From contig NZ_JBFDAE010000008.1 in the NCBI RefSeq assembly GCF_040720935.1, forward strand, positions 124,001 through 188,000: DNA of 64,000 bases, written 5' to 3'. The stretch's first letter is position 1. Each line of letters begins with the position of its first letter. Below are positions 34,669-43,918 of the stretch, piece after piece. Source of the DNA: Jejuia sp040720935 (GTDB taxonomy: Bacteria > Bacteroidota > Bacteroidia > Flavobacteriales > Flavobacteriaceae). The notes below the pieces were generated by a model. That model saw nothing but the letters and a program-made list of their open reading frames with translations, had not been told where the DNA came from and did no database searches. The position numbers and the translations under genes were made by a program.

Positions 34669-35124
34669 CTACAGTTTGATTTTTACATCTTCAGTTTCAT
34701 CTACATTATAAGTATATGAAAACCCCAAGGTTTTATAAACAATAGCACCTTTATAATGCACTTTCATTTTCTTGCTGAATAAACTTCCTATCAAGCCTCC
34801 AATACTTTTACTGCTTATTAAACTATCAATAGGGACCGTCGCTTTCAACGGAATAGAAAACTCTTTTTTAGCGGGCACTTTAAAACTTTCTGATGACACA
34901 TGGCCGACTTCACTTTCGTTCACAAAAATCTTGATTTCATCGGTTTTTAGTTCGCCACCAATATCGTTCGGATTGATAAACAAAGCATCTGCCGAAAGGA
35001 TAAAATGCTGCGACGTAGATTCAACAACTTTAATATTTTCAACATTTACAAAAATTGGTTTTTCATTGACATTACAGTTGAAAAAACAAGCAACTATTGT
35101 TAATAATATTAGAAAACGTTTCAT
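34669..35124 (-). CDS. LEA-type-2-like lipoprotein
   Basis: A 151-residue protein with a lipoprotein signal (C17 in ACFFNCNVNEK). It has a water-stress/LEA type 2 beta-sandwich pattern: ILSADALFINPNDIGGELKT, ESFKVPAKKEFSIPLKATVP and the YKGAIVYK strand near the end. Such proteins sit in the periplasm or outer membrane with no known activity. It is the first gene of an operon with ribD, HAD and yigZ, though no functional link is obvious. Confidence 0.75.
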   Translation of the reverse strand: MKRFLILLTIVACFFNCNVNEKPIFVNVENIKVVESTSQHFILSADALFINPNDIGGELKTDEIKIFVNESEVGHVSSESFKVPAKKEFSIPLKATVPIDSLISSKSIGGLIGSLFSKKMKVHYKGAIVYKTLGFSYTYNVDETEDVKIKL

Positions 35125-35177
35125 ATGCTTTTTTAAGAATTGATGTATCTTTCACTTTCGGAAAAAGACAGATTTAA

Positions 35178-35669
35178 GTGGATAAAGATACTATAGTTAT
35201 TCGAGAAATACAGCCACAGGATAATGCGCAACTAGAGCAGGTAATTCGGGCGTGTTTTTATGAATTTAAAATTCCCTTGGAAGGCACGGCTTATGCAGAT
35301 AAAGAAACACCGAGGATGTTTGAGTCTTATCAAAATGAAAGCGAAGTGTATTATGTTATTGAGGGTGATGGCGAAATTTTAGGTGGGGCAGGTATAAAAC
35401 CCTTGAAAGACACCGACGGGAGTATTTGCGAATTACAAAAAATGTATTTTTCCCCAAAAGTGAGAGGTAAAGGCTTTGGGAAATTAATGTTTGAAAAATG
35501 TTTGAAGGTTGCCAAGGAATTTGGATATAAAAAATGTTATTTAGAATCTGCACCACAACTAAAGGCCGCCATTCATATTTACGAAAGTTTCGGGTTTGAA
35601 CATTTAAAAAAGGCATTGGGAAGCACGGGGCATTATTCCTGTGGTGTATGGATGATAAAAGATTTATGA
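35178..35669 (+). CDS. GNAT-family N-acetyltransferase
   Basis: A 163-residue GNAT enzyme starting at a GTG (35178); an in-frame stop lies directly before it, and the fold begins at once with IVIREIQPQDNAQLEQVI. The acetyl-CoA loop is SPKVRGKGFGKLMFEKCL. It acetylates an unknown amine. Its stop overlaps the prmC start as ATGA. Because prmC follows, a ribosome-related target is possible but not shown. Confidence 0.88.
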   Translation: MDKDTIVIREIQPQDNAQLEQVIRACFYEFKIPLEGTAYADKETPRMFESYQNESEVYYVIEGDGEILGGAGIKPLKDTDGSICELQKMYFSPKVRGKGFGKLMFEKCLKVAKEFGYKKCYLESAPQLKAAIHIYESFGFEHLKKALGSTGHYSCGVWMIKDL

Positions 35670-36538
35670 AGTTAAAGGAGATTCAGAATACATTTCGAAC
35701 GAACCTGAACGGAGCTTATGAAAATGAAGAAATTGATCGTTTTTTCTATCTCTTAATTGAAGATTATTATGGGGTATCAAGACTTCAACTAGCAATGAAT
35801 CCTGGGATAGAAATTGAAAATTCTAAAGCTATTTTGGATGCCTTAGAACTTATAAAAGAGCATAAACCCATACAGTATATTATGGGTGAAACAGAATTTT
35901 ACGGTCTGCCATTTAAAGTGAATGGACATGTATTAATTCCAAGACCTGAAACGGAAGAACTGGTAGAGTGGATTTTAAATTGTCATTCAGAGCCTAGCGA
36001 AGAATCTCGAAAAATAACTATTTTAGACATAGGAACAGGGAGTGGCTGTATTGCAATTGCTTTGGCGAAAAATTTACCAAATGCTAAAGTTTATGCACTC
36101 GATGTCAGTAAGGATGCACTTAAAATTGCGAAACAAAATGCTGAATTGAATAAAGTTAACATTGAATTCATAGAAGCCGATATTTTATCACTTTGTCAGG
36201 GAGAAGATATTTCAAAATCTCAAAAATTTGATATTATAGTTTCAAATCCGCCATATGTCCGCGAATTGGAAAAAGAGATGATGAACCACAATGTTTTAGA
36301 TCATGAACCGCATTTGGCATTATTTGTAAAAGATAATAATCCGTTATTGTTTTATGAGGCTATTAGTGGCTTTGCTAAAACAGCACTAACTGAAAACGGA
36401 CAGTTGTTTTTTGAAATTAATGAGTATTTGGGGAAAGAAACTGTTGATCTTTTAGAAAAATACAAGTTTAAAAATATAGAATTGAAACAGGATATTTTTG
36501 GTAAGAATAGAATGGTTAAAGCAGAAATTAACTCATGA
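35666..36538 (+). CDS. prmC: Peptide chain release factor glutamine methyltransferase
   Basis: A 290-residue PrmC/HemK. I start it at ATG 35666, which overlaps the GNAT stop (ATGA). The N-terminal helical domain is followed by IPRPETEELVEW, the SAM loop LDIGTGSGCIAIALAKNLPN and the catalytic VSNPPYVRE. It methylates the glutamine of the GGQ motif in release factors RF1 and RF2. Its stop overlaps the ligA start by 4 nt (ATGA), a compact operon. Confidence 0.95.
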   Translation: MKLKEIQNTFRTNLNGAYENEEIDRFFYLLIEDYYGVSRLQLAMNPGIEIENSKAILDALELIKEHKPIQYIMGETEFYGLPFKVNGHVLIPRPETEELVEWILNCHSEPSEESRKITILDIGTGSGCIAIALAKNLPNAKVYALDVSKDALKIAKQNAELNKVNIEFIEADILSLCQGEDISKSQKFDIIVSNPPYVRELEKEMMNHNVLDHEPHLALFVKDNNPLLFYEAISGFAKTALTENGQLFFEINEYLGKETVDLLEKYKFKNIELKQDIFGKNRMVKAEINS

Positions 36539-38553
36539 AAGACGTAAGGCAACATATCATAAATTTAAGAAACGAACTCAGGGAACACAACTATAACTAC
36601 TACGTTCTAGACAATCCAACCATCACGGATTATGAGTTTGATCTCAAGTTAAAAGAACTTCAAGAACTAGAGGAACAACATCCGGAATTTTATGATGCCA
36701 ATTCGCCAACACAACGGGTTGGGGGAGAAATAACCAAGAATTTTGAAACGGTAAAGCATGAGCATCGCATGTATTCCTTGGATAATTCCTATTCTAAAGA
36801 AGACTTGTTGGATTGGGAAAAGCGTATCAAAAAAATGGTGGATGGGGATGTGTTTTATACCTGCGAGTTAAAATACGATGGTGCATCGATAAGTTTAACC
36901 TATGAAAACGGACAACTGGTAAGGGCAGTAACCCGTGGCGACGGTTTTCAAGGCGATGATGTTACTGCGAATGTAAAAACCATAAAATCCGTACCGTTGC
37001 AACTAAAAGGCGATTATCCACCGAAATTTGATATTAGAGGGGAAATTGTTTTGCCTTTTGATGGTTTTCATAAAATGAACGAGGAGCGTCTTGCAAATGG
37101 CGAAGAACCTTATAGAAACCCAAGAAATACAGCTTCGGGAAGTTTGAAATTACAGGATAGTGCCGAGGTTGCAAAACGCCCTTTGGAATGTTTGCTCTAT
37201 AATTTAACTGGAAATAATTTAGGGATTTCGTCACAATTTGAAAGTTTGGAAAAAGCCAGATCATGGGGCTTTAAAGTGCCCGATGCCGCTAAATTAGCCA
37301 AGTCTGTTGATGAAGTTCTGGAATTTGTGAATTACTGGGACACCAAAAGACACGAATTGCCCTATGAAACCGACGGTGTTGTGATAAAAGTGAATAATTT
37401 ACAACAGCAGGAAGAACTGGGATATACCGCCAAAGCGCCACGTTGGGCGATGGCTTATAAGTTTAAGGCTGAACAGGTTTCAACGGTGCTAAATGAAATC
37501 ACATATCAAGTTGGGCGCACCGGTGCTATTACGCCAGTAGCCAATTTAGAACCTGTAGAGTTGGCGGGAACTACTGTAAAACGTGCTTCAATTCATAATG
37601 CCGATCAGATTGAAAAACTGGATATAAGAGAAAGGGACACCGTTTTTGTTGAAAAAGGAGGGGAGATCATCCCGAAAATTATTGGTGTTGATTTATCGGA
37701 ACGACCTATTGATTCTGTCCCTACGCAATACATCACACATTGCCCTGAATGTGAGTCAGAATTGGTAAGGACTGAAGGCGATGCCAAACATTATTGTCCC
37801 AATTATAATGGGTGTAAGCCTCAAATTATCGGTAGAATTCAGCATTATATCTCACGAAAAGCCATGGATATTGAAGGTTTGGGAGGTGAAACTGTAGCAT
37901 TATTGGTCAATGAAGGTTTAATTTCCAATTACTCTGATTTATATGAGTTGACCAAGGAACAGGTAATTCCTTTAGAGCGCATGGCTGAAAAAAGTGCAGA
38001 TAACTTAATAAATGGTATAGAGGCCTCTAAAAACATTCCGTTTGAGCGTGTATTGTATGCAATAGGTATTCGTTATGTGGGTGAAACTGTGGCAAAAAAA
38101 CTCGCCAAACACTATAAGTCCATTGATAATTTAATGAATGCCTCTCAGGAAGATTTAGAAAACGTTGATGAAATAGGTGTTAAGATAGCCGAAAGCGTAA
38201 AATTGTTTTTTGCTTCAGAAGAAAATATTGAAATAATCAATAGATTGAAACAGTTTGGGGTTCAGCTAGAAATTTCTTCCGAAGAGCTGGAGGGACAGAC
38301 AGAGATTCTAAAAGGGCAGTCTATCGTTGTTTCTGGCGTATTTGAACATGTATCCAGAAATGAACTAAAAAAATTAATAGAAGATAACGGTGGAAAAGTA
38401 AGCAGTTCCATCTCTTCAAAAACAAGTTTTGTAGTTGCTGGCGACAAAATGGGACCCAGTAAAAAAGACAAAGCGGAGGCTTTGGGGATTTCGTTAATTT
38501 CAGAGGTTGAATTCTTACAAAAAATTAGCAAAACAGATATTTTTAACGATTAA
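36535..38553 (+). CDS. ligA: NAD-dependent DNA ligase
   Basis: A 672-residue LigA. The adenylated lysine is K113 in CELKYDGAS. The NAD-binding Ia part comes first, then the OB fold (GRTGAITPVANLEPV), a four-cysteine zinc finger (CPECESEL to CPNYNGC), helix-hairpin-helix repeats and a C-terminal BRCT domain (about 595-672, GQSIVVSGVFEHVSRNEL). It seals nicks in replication and repair. The length and domain order are normal. Confidence 0.98.
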   Translation: MKDVRQHIINLRNELREHNYNYYVLDNPTITDYEFDLKLKELQELEEQHPEFYDANSPTQRVGGEITKNFETVKHEHRMYSLDNSYSKEDLLDWEKRIKKMVDGDVFYTCELKYDGASISLTYENGQLVRAVTRGDGFQGDDVTANVKTIKSVPLQLKGDYPPKFDIRGEIVLPFDGFHKMNEERLANGEEPYRNPRNTASGSLKLQDSAEVAKRPLECLLYNLTGNNLGISSQFESLEKARSWGFKVPDAAKLAKSVDEVLEFVNYWDTKRHELPYETDGVVIKVNNLQQQEELGYTAKAPRWAMAYKFKAEQVSTVLNEITYQVGRTGAITPVANLEPVELAGTTVKRASIHNADQIEKLDIRERDTVFVEKGGEIIPKIIGVDLSERPIDSVPTQYITHCPECESELVRTEGDAKHYCPNYNGCKPQIIGRIQHYISRKAMDIEGLGGETVALLVNEGLISNYSDLYELTKEQVIPLERMAEKSADNLINGIEASKNIPFERVLYAIGIRYVGETVAKKLAKHYKSIDNLMNASQEDLENVDEIGVKIAESVKLFFASEENIEIINRLKQFGVQLEISSEELEGQTEILKGQSIVVSGVFEHVSRNELKKLIEDNGGKVSSSISSKTSFVVAGDKMGPSKKDKAEALGISLISEVEFLQKISKTDIFND

Positions 38554-38588
38554 AAGCGTTTTTTTATCGATTAATAGCATTTTTTATT

Positions 38589-38596
38589 TATATTTG
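38589..38596 (+). promoter_or_regulatory. -7 box upstream of the YhhN-like gene
   Basis: TATATTTG matches TAnnTTTG, 24 nt before ATG 38621, and lies after the ligA stop. It supports the shorter start of the next gene. Confidence 0.45.
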
Positions 38597-38620
38597 TCAT
38601 CTAACTATGAAATTGCTGTT

Positions 38621-39322
38621 ATGTGCAACACCAAAGTATTGGCATTTTTAGTGGGTATTGTTTATTCGCTATTCGTTTATTTCCTGTTTTCAGGAAATAC
38701 GTTTGAAGCGGAATGTTTTAGTGCCTTGATATTACCAATTTTAACGCTTGGTTACTTCTGTGGTGCAGAAAAAAAATCAATATACTTTATTGCTTTTCTA
38801 GTGCTGTATTCAATATCAGATTTAATGGTCATTGTTTCAGATGTATTTTCAGATATTGTTTATTATTTCGTTGGAAATTCCTTGTATATTCTGGCATACG
38901 TGGCATTGGTCATTGAAATAAGTAAGAGCCTGAACTTGAAAGAGATGTTAAAACACTATAAATTTTCGATTTTAGTGTTGCTTTTACTAGATTCCTTTAT
39001 AGCTTATAGTTTGCTTGATGTTGTTGACCCTTATTTAGATTTAGGTTCTGAATATTTTATTGAGATAACGTATAATATTTCTATGTTGTTAATATTGTCT
39101 TTAGCGCTGCTAAATTATTTTCATCAAGAAAGTAGAAAGGCTTTTTACCTGCTTATCGGGGCCATCTGTATTGTGTTTTCTGAGGTGCTAAATGTAGCTT
39201 ATATGTATGTATCCCATCAAAATCTATTGAGCTTTTTAACTATTACATTGGCGCTTGTTGGTTTTTTCTTTTTATACCAGCAAACAAAGCTTAAATACAA
39301 AAAATCAAATCCTATGTATTAG
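38621..39322 (+). CDS. YhhN-family membrane protein
   Basis: A 233-residue polytopic membrane protein with about eight hydrophobic helices and little else. I start it at ATG 38621 (MCNTKVLAFLVG), since the longer frame begins inside ligA and lacks a sensible N-terminus. The helix pattern and DLMVIVSDVF fit the YhhN/TMEM86 (lysoplasmalogenase-like) family, whose animal members hydrolyse the vinyl ether of lysoplasmalogen. The bacterial role is unclear. It ends 6 nt before the convergent DoxX gene. Confidence 0.72.
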   Translation: MCNTKVLAFLVGIVYSLFVYFLFSGNTFEAECFSALILPILTLGYFCGAEKKSIYFIAFLVLYSISDLMVIVSDVFSDIVYYFVGNSLYILAYVALVIEISKSLNLKEMLKHYKFSILVLLLLDSFIAYSLLDVVDPYLDLGSEYFIEITYNISMLLILSLALLNYFHQESRKAFYLLIGAICIVFSEVLNVAYMYVSHQNLLSFLTITLALVGFFFLYQQTKLKYKKSNPMY

Positions 39323-39328
39323 TTGAAT

Positions 39329-39706
39329 TTATAGTTTCAAAAAAGGAATGTCTTTTCTATAGGTGTAAGCTATAATCGCAGATAATAAAAACGTAACTAT
39401 TGCTGTTCCGAATAGTAAACCTCCATCGCCTTTAATTTCAATTCCTAACTGGGTTAAGTGCATAAAAATAGCCCCGCCAAGTACACCTAGGGTCAATAGC
39501 GCACCAGCCCAAACAGTTTTAGGGATTAATAATAATATACCTGCAATTAATTCAACAATGCCAATGCCTATTCTGCCATAGGGTTCTAAACCTACTTTTT
39601 CGAAAATATAAACGCTAACCTCATCTGCAGAAAATTTAAAGCGTAAGGTTTGTATTAAAATAGCAGCTACAATAATGCGAAGGACTAACGGAATGTATTT
39701 TTTCAT
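39329..39706 (-). CDS. DoxX-family membrane protein
   Basis: A 125-residue protein with four hydrophobic helices. It shows the DoxX pattern in FSADEVSVYIFEKVGLEPYGRI and IVELIAGILLLIPKTVWAGALLTLGVLGGA. DoxX-like proteins are linked to redox and stress functions in a few species, but most are uncharacterised. The gene is single and follows the 5'-nucleotidase pair on the same strand after 68 nt. Confidence 0.82.
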   Translation of the reverse strand: MKKYIPLVLRIIVAAILIQTLRFKFSADEVSVYIFEKVGLEPYGRIGIGIVELIAGILLLIPKTVWAGALLTLGVLGGAIFMHLTQLGIEIKGDGGLLFGTAIVTFLLSAIIAYTYRKDIPFLKL

Positions 39707-39774
39707 CTTAATTTTGGTCTGGTTGAAACTTTAGACGCAAAAAGAATAGAAACTTTTCAAAACCAAATAAATAA

Positions 39775-40692
39775 TTAAACAATTATGGATGTCCCATTAG
39801 TGGTTTTGTTTTTTTCTGAATCAAAATAAAAATCAATTTGCCCCAAGTACAAACCATAACAACCTACTTGATTTACCAACATGTTTTGCTGCTCAATATT
39901 TTGAACTATAGTTGGTTTTGGTAAAAATGTATGTGTGTGTCCTCCAATTATTAAATCGATATTTTTAGTAGCCGCAGCAAGTTTTAAATCACTTATTTTA
40001 TCCGGGTTTTTGTTATAATCATAACCTAAATGGGACAGACATATAATTAAATCGCATTTTTCTTCTGTTTTTAAAATCCGTGTCATGTCTTGGGTCATTT
40101 CAACTGGGTCAAGATATTTTGTTTCCTTATACATCTTTTGTGTCACCAAACCAGATAGTTCAATACCTAAACCAAAAACGCCAATTTTAACACCATTTTT
40201 ATAGAAGATTTTATAAGGCTTTACATGGGTATCCATAATTGTATTTGAAAAATCGTAATTGGCAGAAACAAAATCAAACTCAGCATGCGGTAATTGGGCG
40301 TACAAACCATCAATACCATTATCAAAATCATGATTGCCTATGGTGGCTACATCATATTTCAACATGCTCATCAATTTAAATTCCAATTCGCCACCGTAAT
40401 AATTAAAATAAGGTGTGCCTTGAAAAATATCGCCAGCATCCAATAAAAGCGTATTGGGGTTATCTTTTCTAATAGATTCAATTAAAGTAGCGCGTCTGGC
40501 AACACCGCCTTTATTTGCATTCCGTTTATCATATGGTCCAAAAGCATCTATATGACTATGAACATCGTTAGTATGCAGAATTGTGATTTTAGTTGGTTTA
40601 TTCGCAGATGTAAAGGACGGTAAACTTAAACCGCCCAAAGTAGCCAAAGTACCGCTCGCTAATGTCTTCTGAATAAATTGTCTTCTTTTCAT
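39775..40692 (-). CDS. Metallophosphoesterase, 5'-nucleotidase N-terminal half (Tat-exported)
   Basis: A 305-residue protein with a twin-arginine signal (MKRRQFIQKTLASG) and the metallophosphatase core of 5'-nucleotidases: ILHTNDVHSHID, LLDAGDIFQG, TIGNHDFDNG, LSHLGYDYN and IIGGHTHTFLP. These hold the two-metal centre. It lacks the substrate-binding C-terminal domain, which is encoded by the gene immediately upstream in the operon (5 nt away). Together they should make a periplasmic nucleotidase. Export by Tat suggests folding with metal in the cytoplasm. Confidence 0.92.
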   Translation of the reverse strand: MKRRQFIQKTLASGTLATLGGLSLPSFTSANKPTKITILHTNDVHSHIDAFGPYDKRNANKGGVARRATLIESIRKDNPNTLLLDAGDIFQGTPYFNYYGGELEFKLMSMLKYDVATIGNHDFDNGIDGLYAQLPHAEFDFVSANYDFSNTIMDTHVKPYKIFYKNGVKIGVFGLGIELSGLVTQKMYKETKYLDPVEMTQDMTRILKTEEKCDLIICLSHLGYDYNKNPDKISDLKLAAATKNIDLIIGGHTHTFLPKPTIVQNIEQQNMLVNQVGCYGLYLGQIDFYFDSEKNKTTNGTSIIV

Positions 40693-40697
40693 AACAT

Positions 40698-41453
40698 TTA
40701 TTTTCTAATAAAACGGTCGTCAATAACTGGATTAATGGTGTCTGTCTTTTTAAGATAATCAATAAGCACATTGCGTATTTTATAATCTAAATCATAAACA
40801 CCTTCATTATTCTGAAAGAAAATCATATGATCTCCACCATTGTATAGATAGTCGCTGGTTGCAACGAAATACGTTTTATCAGCATCAATATTTTCGCCAT
40901 TAATTTTTGCGTTTAAAAGATTATTATCAGCATCAATTATTAAATTTAATCCCGAAATTGGATGTGCTTTTGAGCTTCTTATTAAATAGTTGACAGCTTC
41001 ATTAACAGTACTTCCTTTTAAACTTACAACTACAATTCTATTTTCAAAAGGCATAACATGGTATGCTGTTTTGGAGGTTACAGGGCCTTTAGGGATTATC
41101 GACCTAATACCGCCATAATTCAATAGTACGGCGTCAATACTGTTGCCCGTTCTTTTTTCAAAAATCGGATTTGCTTCAGAAAAAACAATATCTGCCATAA
41201 AATTCCCAATGGCAGTATTTAACGCTCCATCAGTCTTAGAATAGGTGTCTTCAGCGTAAGCTAACACACTATCCAAATCTTTTTCAATATGGTTTCTGTA
41301 GGGGTTTATAAATGTTTCAATAGCATCATTTTGGTTCAATTCGTTATTAATTTCAATACGTTTGCCTTCAATTTTATTAAGATGAAGCCGCTTGGGTTTG
41401 CAACTGAGGAAAAGGGCGATTATAAGTATGTTATAAATGTATTTAGAACTCAT
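40698..41453 (-). CDS. 5'-nucleotidase C-terminal domain lipoprotein
   Basis: A 251-residue lipoprotein (C18 in IALFLSCKPKR) that consists of the 5'-nucleotidase C-terminal domain (PF02872 type): LNTAIGNFMADIVF, VLLNYGGIRSIIPKGPVT, AYHVMPFENRIVVVSLKG and YLYNGGDHM. This domain binds the nucleotide base in fused enzymes. It precedes the catalytic-half gene, so the gene order is the reverse of the usual domain order. It probably docks with the Tat-exported partner in the periplasm. Confidence 0.9.
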   Translation of the reverse strand: MSSKYIYNILIIALFLSCKPKRLHLNKIEGKRIEINNELNQNDAIETFINPYRNHIEKDLDSVLAYAEDTYSKTDGALNTAIGNFMADIVFSEANPIFEKRTGNSIDAVLLNYGGIRSIIPKGPVTSKTAYHVMPFENRIVVVSLKGSTVNEAVNYLIRSSKAHPISGLNLIIDADNNLLNAKINGENIDADKTYFVATSDYLYNGGDHMIFFQNNEGVYDLDYKIRNVLIDYLKKTDTINPVIDDRFIRK

Positions 41454-41476
41454 TAAAATTCGTTACTTTTTGAATG

Positions 41477-41493
41477 TACTTTTGCTACCTTTG
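41477..41493 (+). promoter_or_regulatory. Overlapping -7 boxes upstream of the DUF6913 gene
   Basis: TACTTTTG (41477-41484) and TACCTTTG (41486-41493) both match TAnnTTTG and lie 19-28 nt before ATG 41512. A clear -33 element is missing for either. Confidence 0.45.
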
Positions 41494-41511
41494 TGAAAAG
41501 TATAAATTTAA

Positions 41512-42030
41512 ATGATTTTAAAGGCTTTTAAAGAAAGATCTAATAAAAAATATTTAAACAAATTGTTATCTGAACGTAAGGTAAACGTGGATGGTAATAA
41601 AATTAAAAGCTTAGGTGTTATTTTAAACCTTGAAGAGATTGATAATTTTAATGTTTTCAATGTTTTGGCTTCTCGTCTAAAAGTTCATACCAATAAAATA
41701 AAAGTAATTGCTTATTCGCCTGATTTAAAAAGTCATGGAAATGCTTGGGATGCCTGTTTTAACGCGAAGGATTTTGGTTGGAAAGGTGAAATAAAAAATA
41801 TTGAGCTAAAAGCATTTTTAGATGAACCCTTTGATGTTTTGATAAGTTATTACACGAAAGAACATTTAGAATTAAAATTATTGACAGCACTATCGAAATC
41901 TCAATTTAAAATCGGAGTTTTGCAAACCGATACTCGTTTAAACGATTTAATTATAAAAACGAAAATTAAGGAATCCAAGATTTTTGGGGACGAGGTTGTA
42001 AAATATTTAACTGTATTAAATAAAATTTAA
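41512..42030 (+). CDS. DUF6913 family protein
   Basis: A 172-residue cytoplasmic protein without a signal peptide or membrane helix. It resembles the flavobacterial family DUF6913, usually located before dapA, with KVNVDGNKIKSLGVILNLEE and FDVLISYYTKEHLELKLLTA. No motif points to an activity. It lies 1 nt upstream of dapA, so the two are co-transcribed, but a role in lysine or peptidoglycan synthesis is unproven. Confidence 0.75.
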   Translation: MILKAFKERSNKKYLNKLLSERKVNVDGNKIKSLGVILNLEEIDNFNVFNVLASRLKVHTNKIKVIAYSPDLKSHGNAWDACFNAKDFGWKGEIKNIELKAFLDEPFDVLISYYTKEHLELKLLTALSKSQFKIGVLQTDTRLNDLIIKTKIKESKIFGDEVVKYLTVLNKI

Positions 42031-42031
42031 A

Positions 42032-42913
42032 ATGAATAGTAAGTTTCTAGGAACTGGAGTTGCGCTGGTTACACCGTTTAAAAAAGATTTAAGTGTAGAT
42101 TATGATGCGCTTAAAAACATCGTGAATTTTAATATTGAAAACGGAACGGATTATTTGGTAATATCTGGAACCACAGCAGAGAGTGTAACCATTACCAAGC
42201 AAGAAAAGAAAGCCATAACCGCAGCTATTATTGAAGTGAATGGCGGAAGAGTGCCGTTAGTTTTGGGTATTGGAGGCAGTAACACAAGTGCGGTTATTGA
42301 AGAAATTAGGGCTACCGATTTAAGCAATATCGATGCAATTTTATCGGTGTCGCCATATTATACAAAGCCAACCCAAGAAGGCATTTATCAGCATTTTAAA
42401 GCTATTTCAGGGGCATGTCCAATTGATATTATATTGTATAATGTACCGGGTAGAACCTCAAAAAATGTGGAGCCAGAAACGACAATTCGTTTAGCGAAAG
42501 ATTTTAAAAATATTGTTGGGGTTAAAGAGGCTGGCAATAATATCTCAAACTATTTACAGTTATTAAAAAATAAACCAGAAGATTTTTTAGTGATTTCCGG
42601 AGATGATGATTTAGCGCTAGGTGTTGTTTTAGCAGGTGGTGCTGGTGTTATTTCGGTCATCGGACAGGCATTCCCAAGGGCATTTTCAGATATGATTCGT
42701 TTGGGTTTAAAAGGCGATGCCAAAGCAGCTTATAAATTACATTTCAAATTAATGGATGTGATTGATTATATTTTTGAAGAAAATAATCCAGCGGGTATCA
42801 AAGCAGTTTTTCAAGCTTTAAAACTTTGTGATGATACAGTAAGGTTGCCACTTGTTCCTGCATCTGACGGATTACAAAAGAAAATCAATCAATTTGTTGC
42901 AGATTTCAACTAG
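42032..42913 (+). CDS. dapA: 4-hydroxy-tetrahydrodipicolinate synthase
   Basis: A 293-residue DapA. It has the TTAES loop (GTTAESVTIT), VLGIGGSNTSAVIE, the catalytic tyrosine in ILYNVPGRTSKNV and the Schiff-base lysine in NIVGVKEAGNN. It condenses pyruvate with aspartate semialdehyde, the first committed step to diaminopimelate and lysine. The length is normal. dapF lies 18 kb upstream in the window. Confidence 0.97.
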   Translation: MNSKFLGTGVALVTPFKKDLSVDYDALKNIVNFNIENGTDYLVISGTTAESVTITKQEKKAITAAIIEVNGGRVPLVLGIGGSNTSAVIEEIRATDLSNIDAILSVSPYYTKPTQEGIYQHFKAISGACPIDIILYNVPGRTSKNVEPETTIRLAKDFKNIVGVKEAGNNISNYLQLLKNKPEDFLVISGDDDLALGVVLAGGAGVISVIGQAFPRAFSDMIRLGLKGDAKAAYKLHFKLMDVIDYIFEENNPAGIKAVFQALKLCDDTVRLPLVPASDGLQKKINQFVADFN

Positions 42914-43059
42914 TGCTCTGCATAAGATATATTGGGTGATGCACAGGTTTTTGCTTTGATATGACACTTTTGTTAAAGTTTACTTAAACCACGCTGGTAT
43001 TACATTTCAAGCTTTAAATTCGCTTTAAAATAATATTTTTAAATTACATATTAAAAGTG

Positions 43060-43067
43060 TAATTTTG
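43060..43067 (+). promoter_or_regulatory. -7 box of the bamD-rpoZ operon
   Basis: TAATTTTG matches TAnnTTTG and lies 17 nt before the bamD ATG, with a T-run 19 nt further upstream in place of a full TTTG. Confidence 0.45.
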
Positions 43068-43084
43068 CATCTTCTTTAAAATCT

Positions 43085-43912
43085 ATGAAATACGTTTTTA
43101 GCATTTTAGTTTTAGCATGTCTTTTTAGCTCATGTAGTGAATATCAAAAGGTTTTAAAATCTGAAGATATTGCTACAAAATTTAAGTTTGGTGACTCTTT
43201 GTATAAGCAAGGTAAGTATGATAAGGCAAATAGGCTTTTTGCTCAAATTGTTCCAAATTATAAAGGAAAGCCTCAAGCTGAAAAGCTGATGTATTTATAT
43301 TCCAAAACGTTTTATCACATGAAGGATTATTACGTTTCTGGATATCAATTCGAGCGTTTTGTATCTAGTTATCCTAAAAGTGAGAAAAAAGAAGAAGCCG
43401 CTTTTTTAAGTGCCAAAAGTTATTATATGTTGTCTCCTAGATATTCCAAAGACCAAAAGGAAACAAAAGATGCGATAGAGAAAATACAGGAATTTATAAA
43501 TGTATATCCTAATTCTGAATATGTGGCAGAAGCCAATACGCTAGTTAAGGAATTGGATTTTAAATTAGAGAAAAAAGCATTCGAAATTGCAAAACAATAC
43601 AATCATATTTCAGATTTTAAGGCATCCATAAAATCGTTTGATAATTTTGTGTTTCAGTTTCCAGGGTCGCCTTTGCGGGAGGATGCATTATTTTACAGAT
43701 TAGATGCTGCTTATAAATTGGCAGTAAATAGTATTGAATATAAAAAGACTGCTGCTGGTATCGTTAAGTTAAAAAAAACGAGATTGGAACAAGCAAAAGA
43801 ATATTATTCAGCCTTTAAAAAAGCCTATGCAAACTCAAAGTATATTGCAGATGCTGAAAAAATGGCTTCAGAATTAGATAAAGAATTAGAAACTTATAGT
43901 GCAAAAAGTTAA
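43085..43912 (+). CDS. bamD: Outer membrane protein assembly factor BamD
   Basis: A 275-residue lipoprotein (C17 in CLFSSCSEYQK) made of TPR-like helices: FGDSLYKQGKYDKANRLFAQ, YQFERFVSSYPKSEKKEEA and FINVYPNSEYVAEANTLV. BamD is the essential lipoprotein partner of BamA in inserting beta-barrel proteins into the outer membrane. It is followed 6 nt later by the omega-like gene, a linkage typical of Bacteroidetes. Confidence 0.94.
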   Translation: MKYVFSILVLACLFSSCSEYQKVLKSEDIATKFKFGDSLYKQGKYDKANRLFAQIVPNYKGKPQAEKLMYLYSKTFYHMKDYYVSGYQFERFVSSYPKSEKKEEAAFLSAKSYYMLSPRYSKDQKETKDAIEKIQEFINVYPNSEYVAEANTLVKELDFKLEKKAFEIAKQYNHISDFKASIKSFDNFVFQFPGSPLREDALFYRLDAAYKLAVNSIEYKKTAAGIVKLKKTRLEQAKEYYSAFKKAYANSKYIADAEKMASELDKELETYSAKS

Positions 43913-43918
43913 TATACC

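Noticed and set aside
39775..41453. 5'-nucleotidase split by a frameshift
   Set aside because: The two halves are in reversed order and each has its own export signal.
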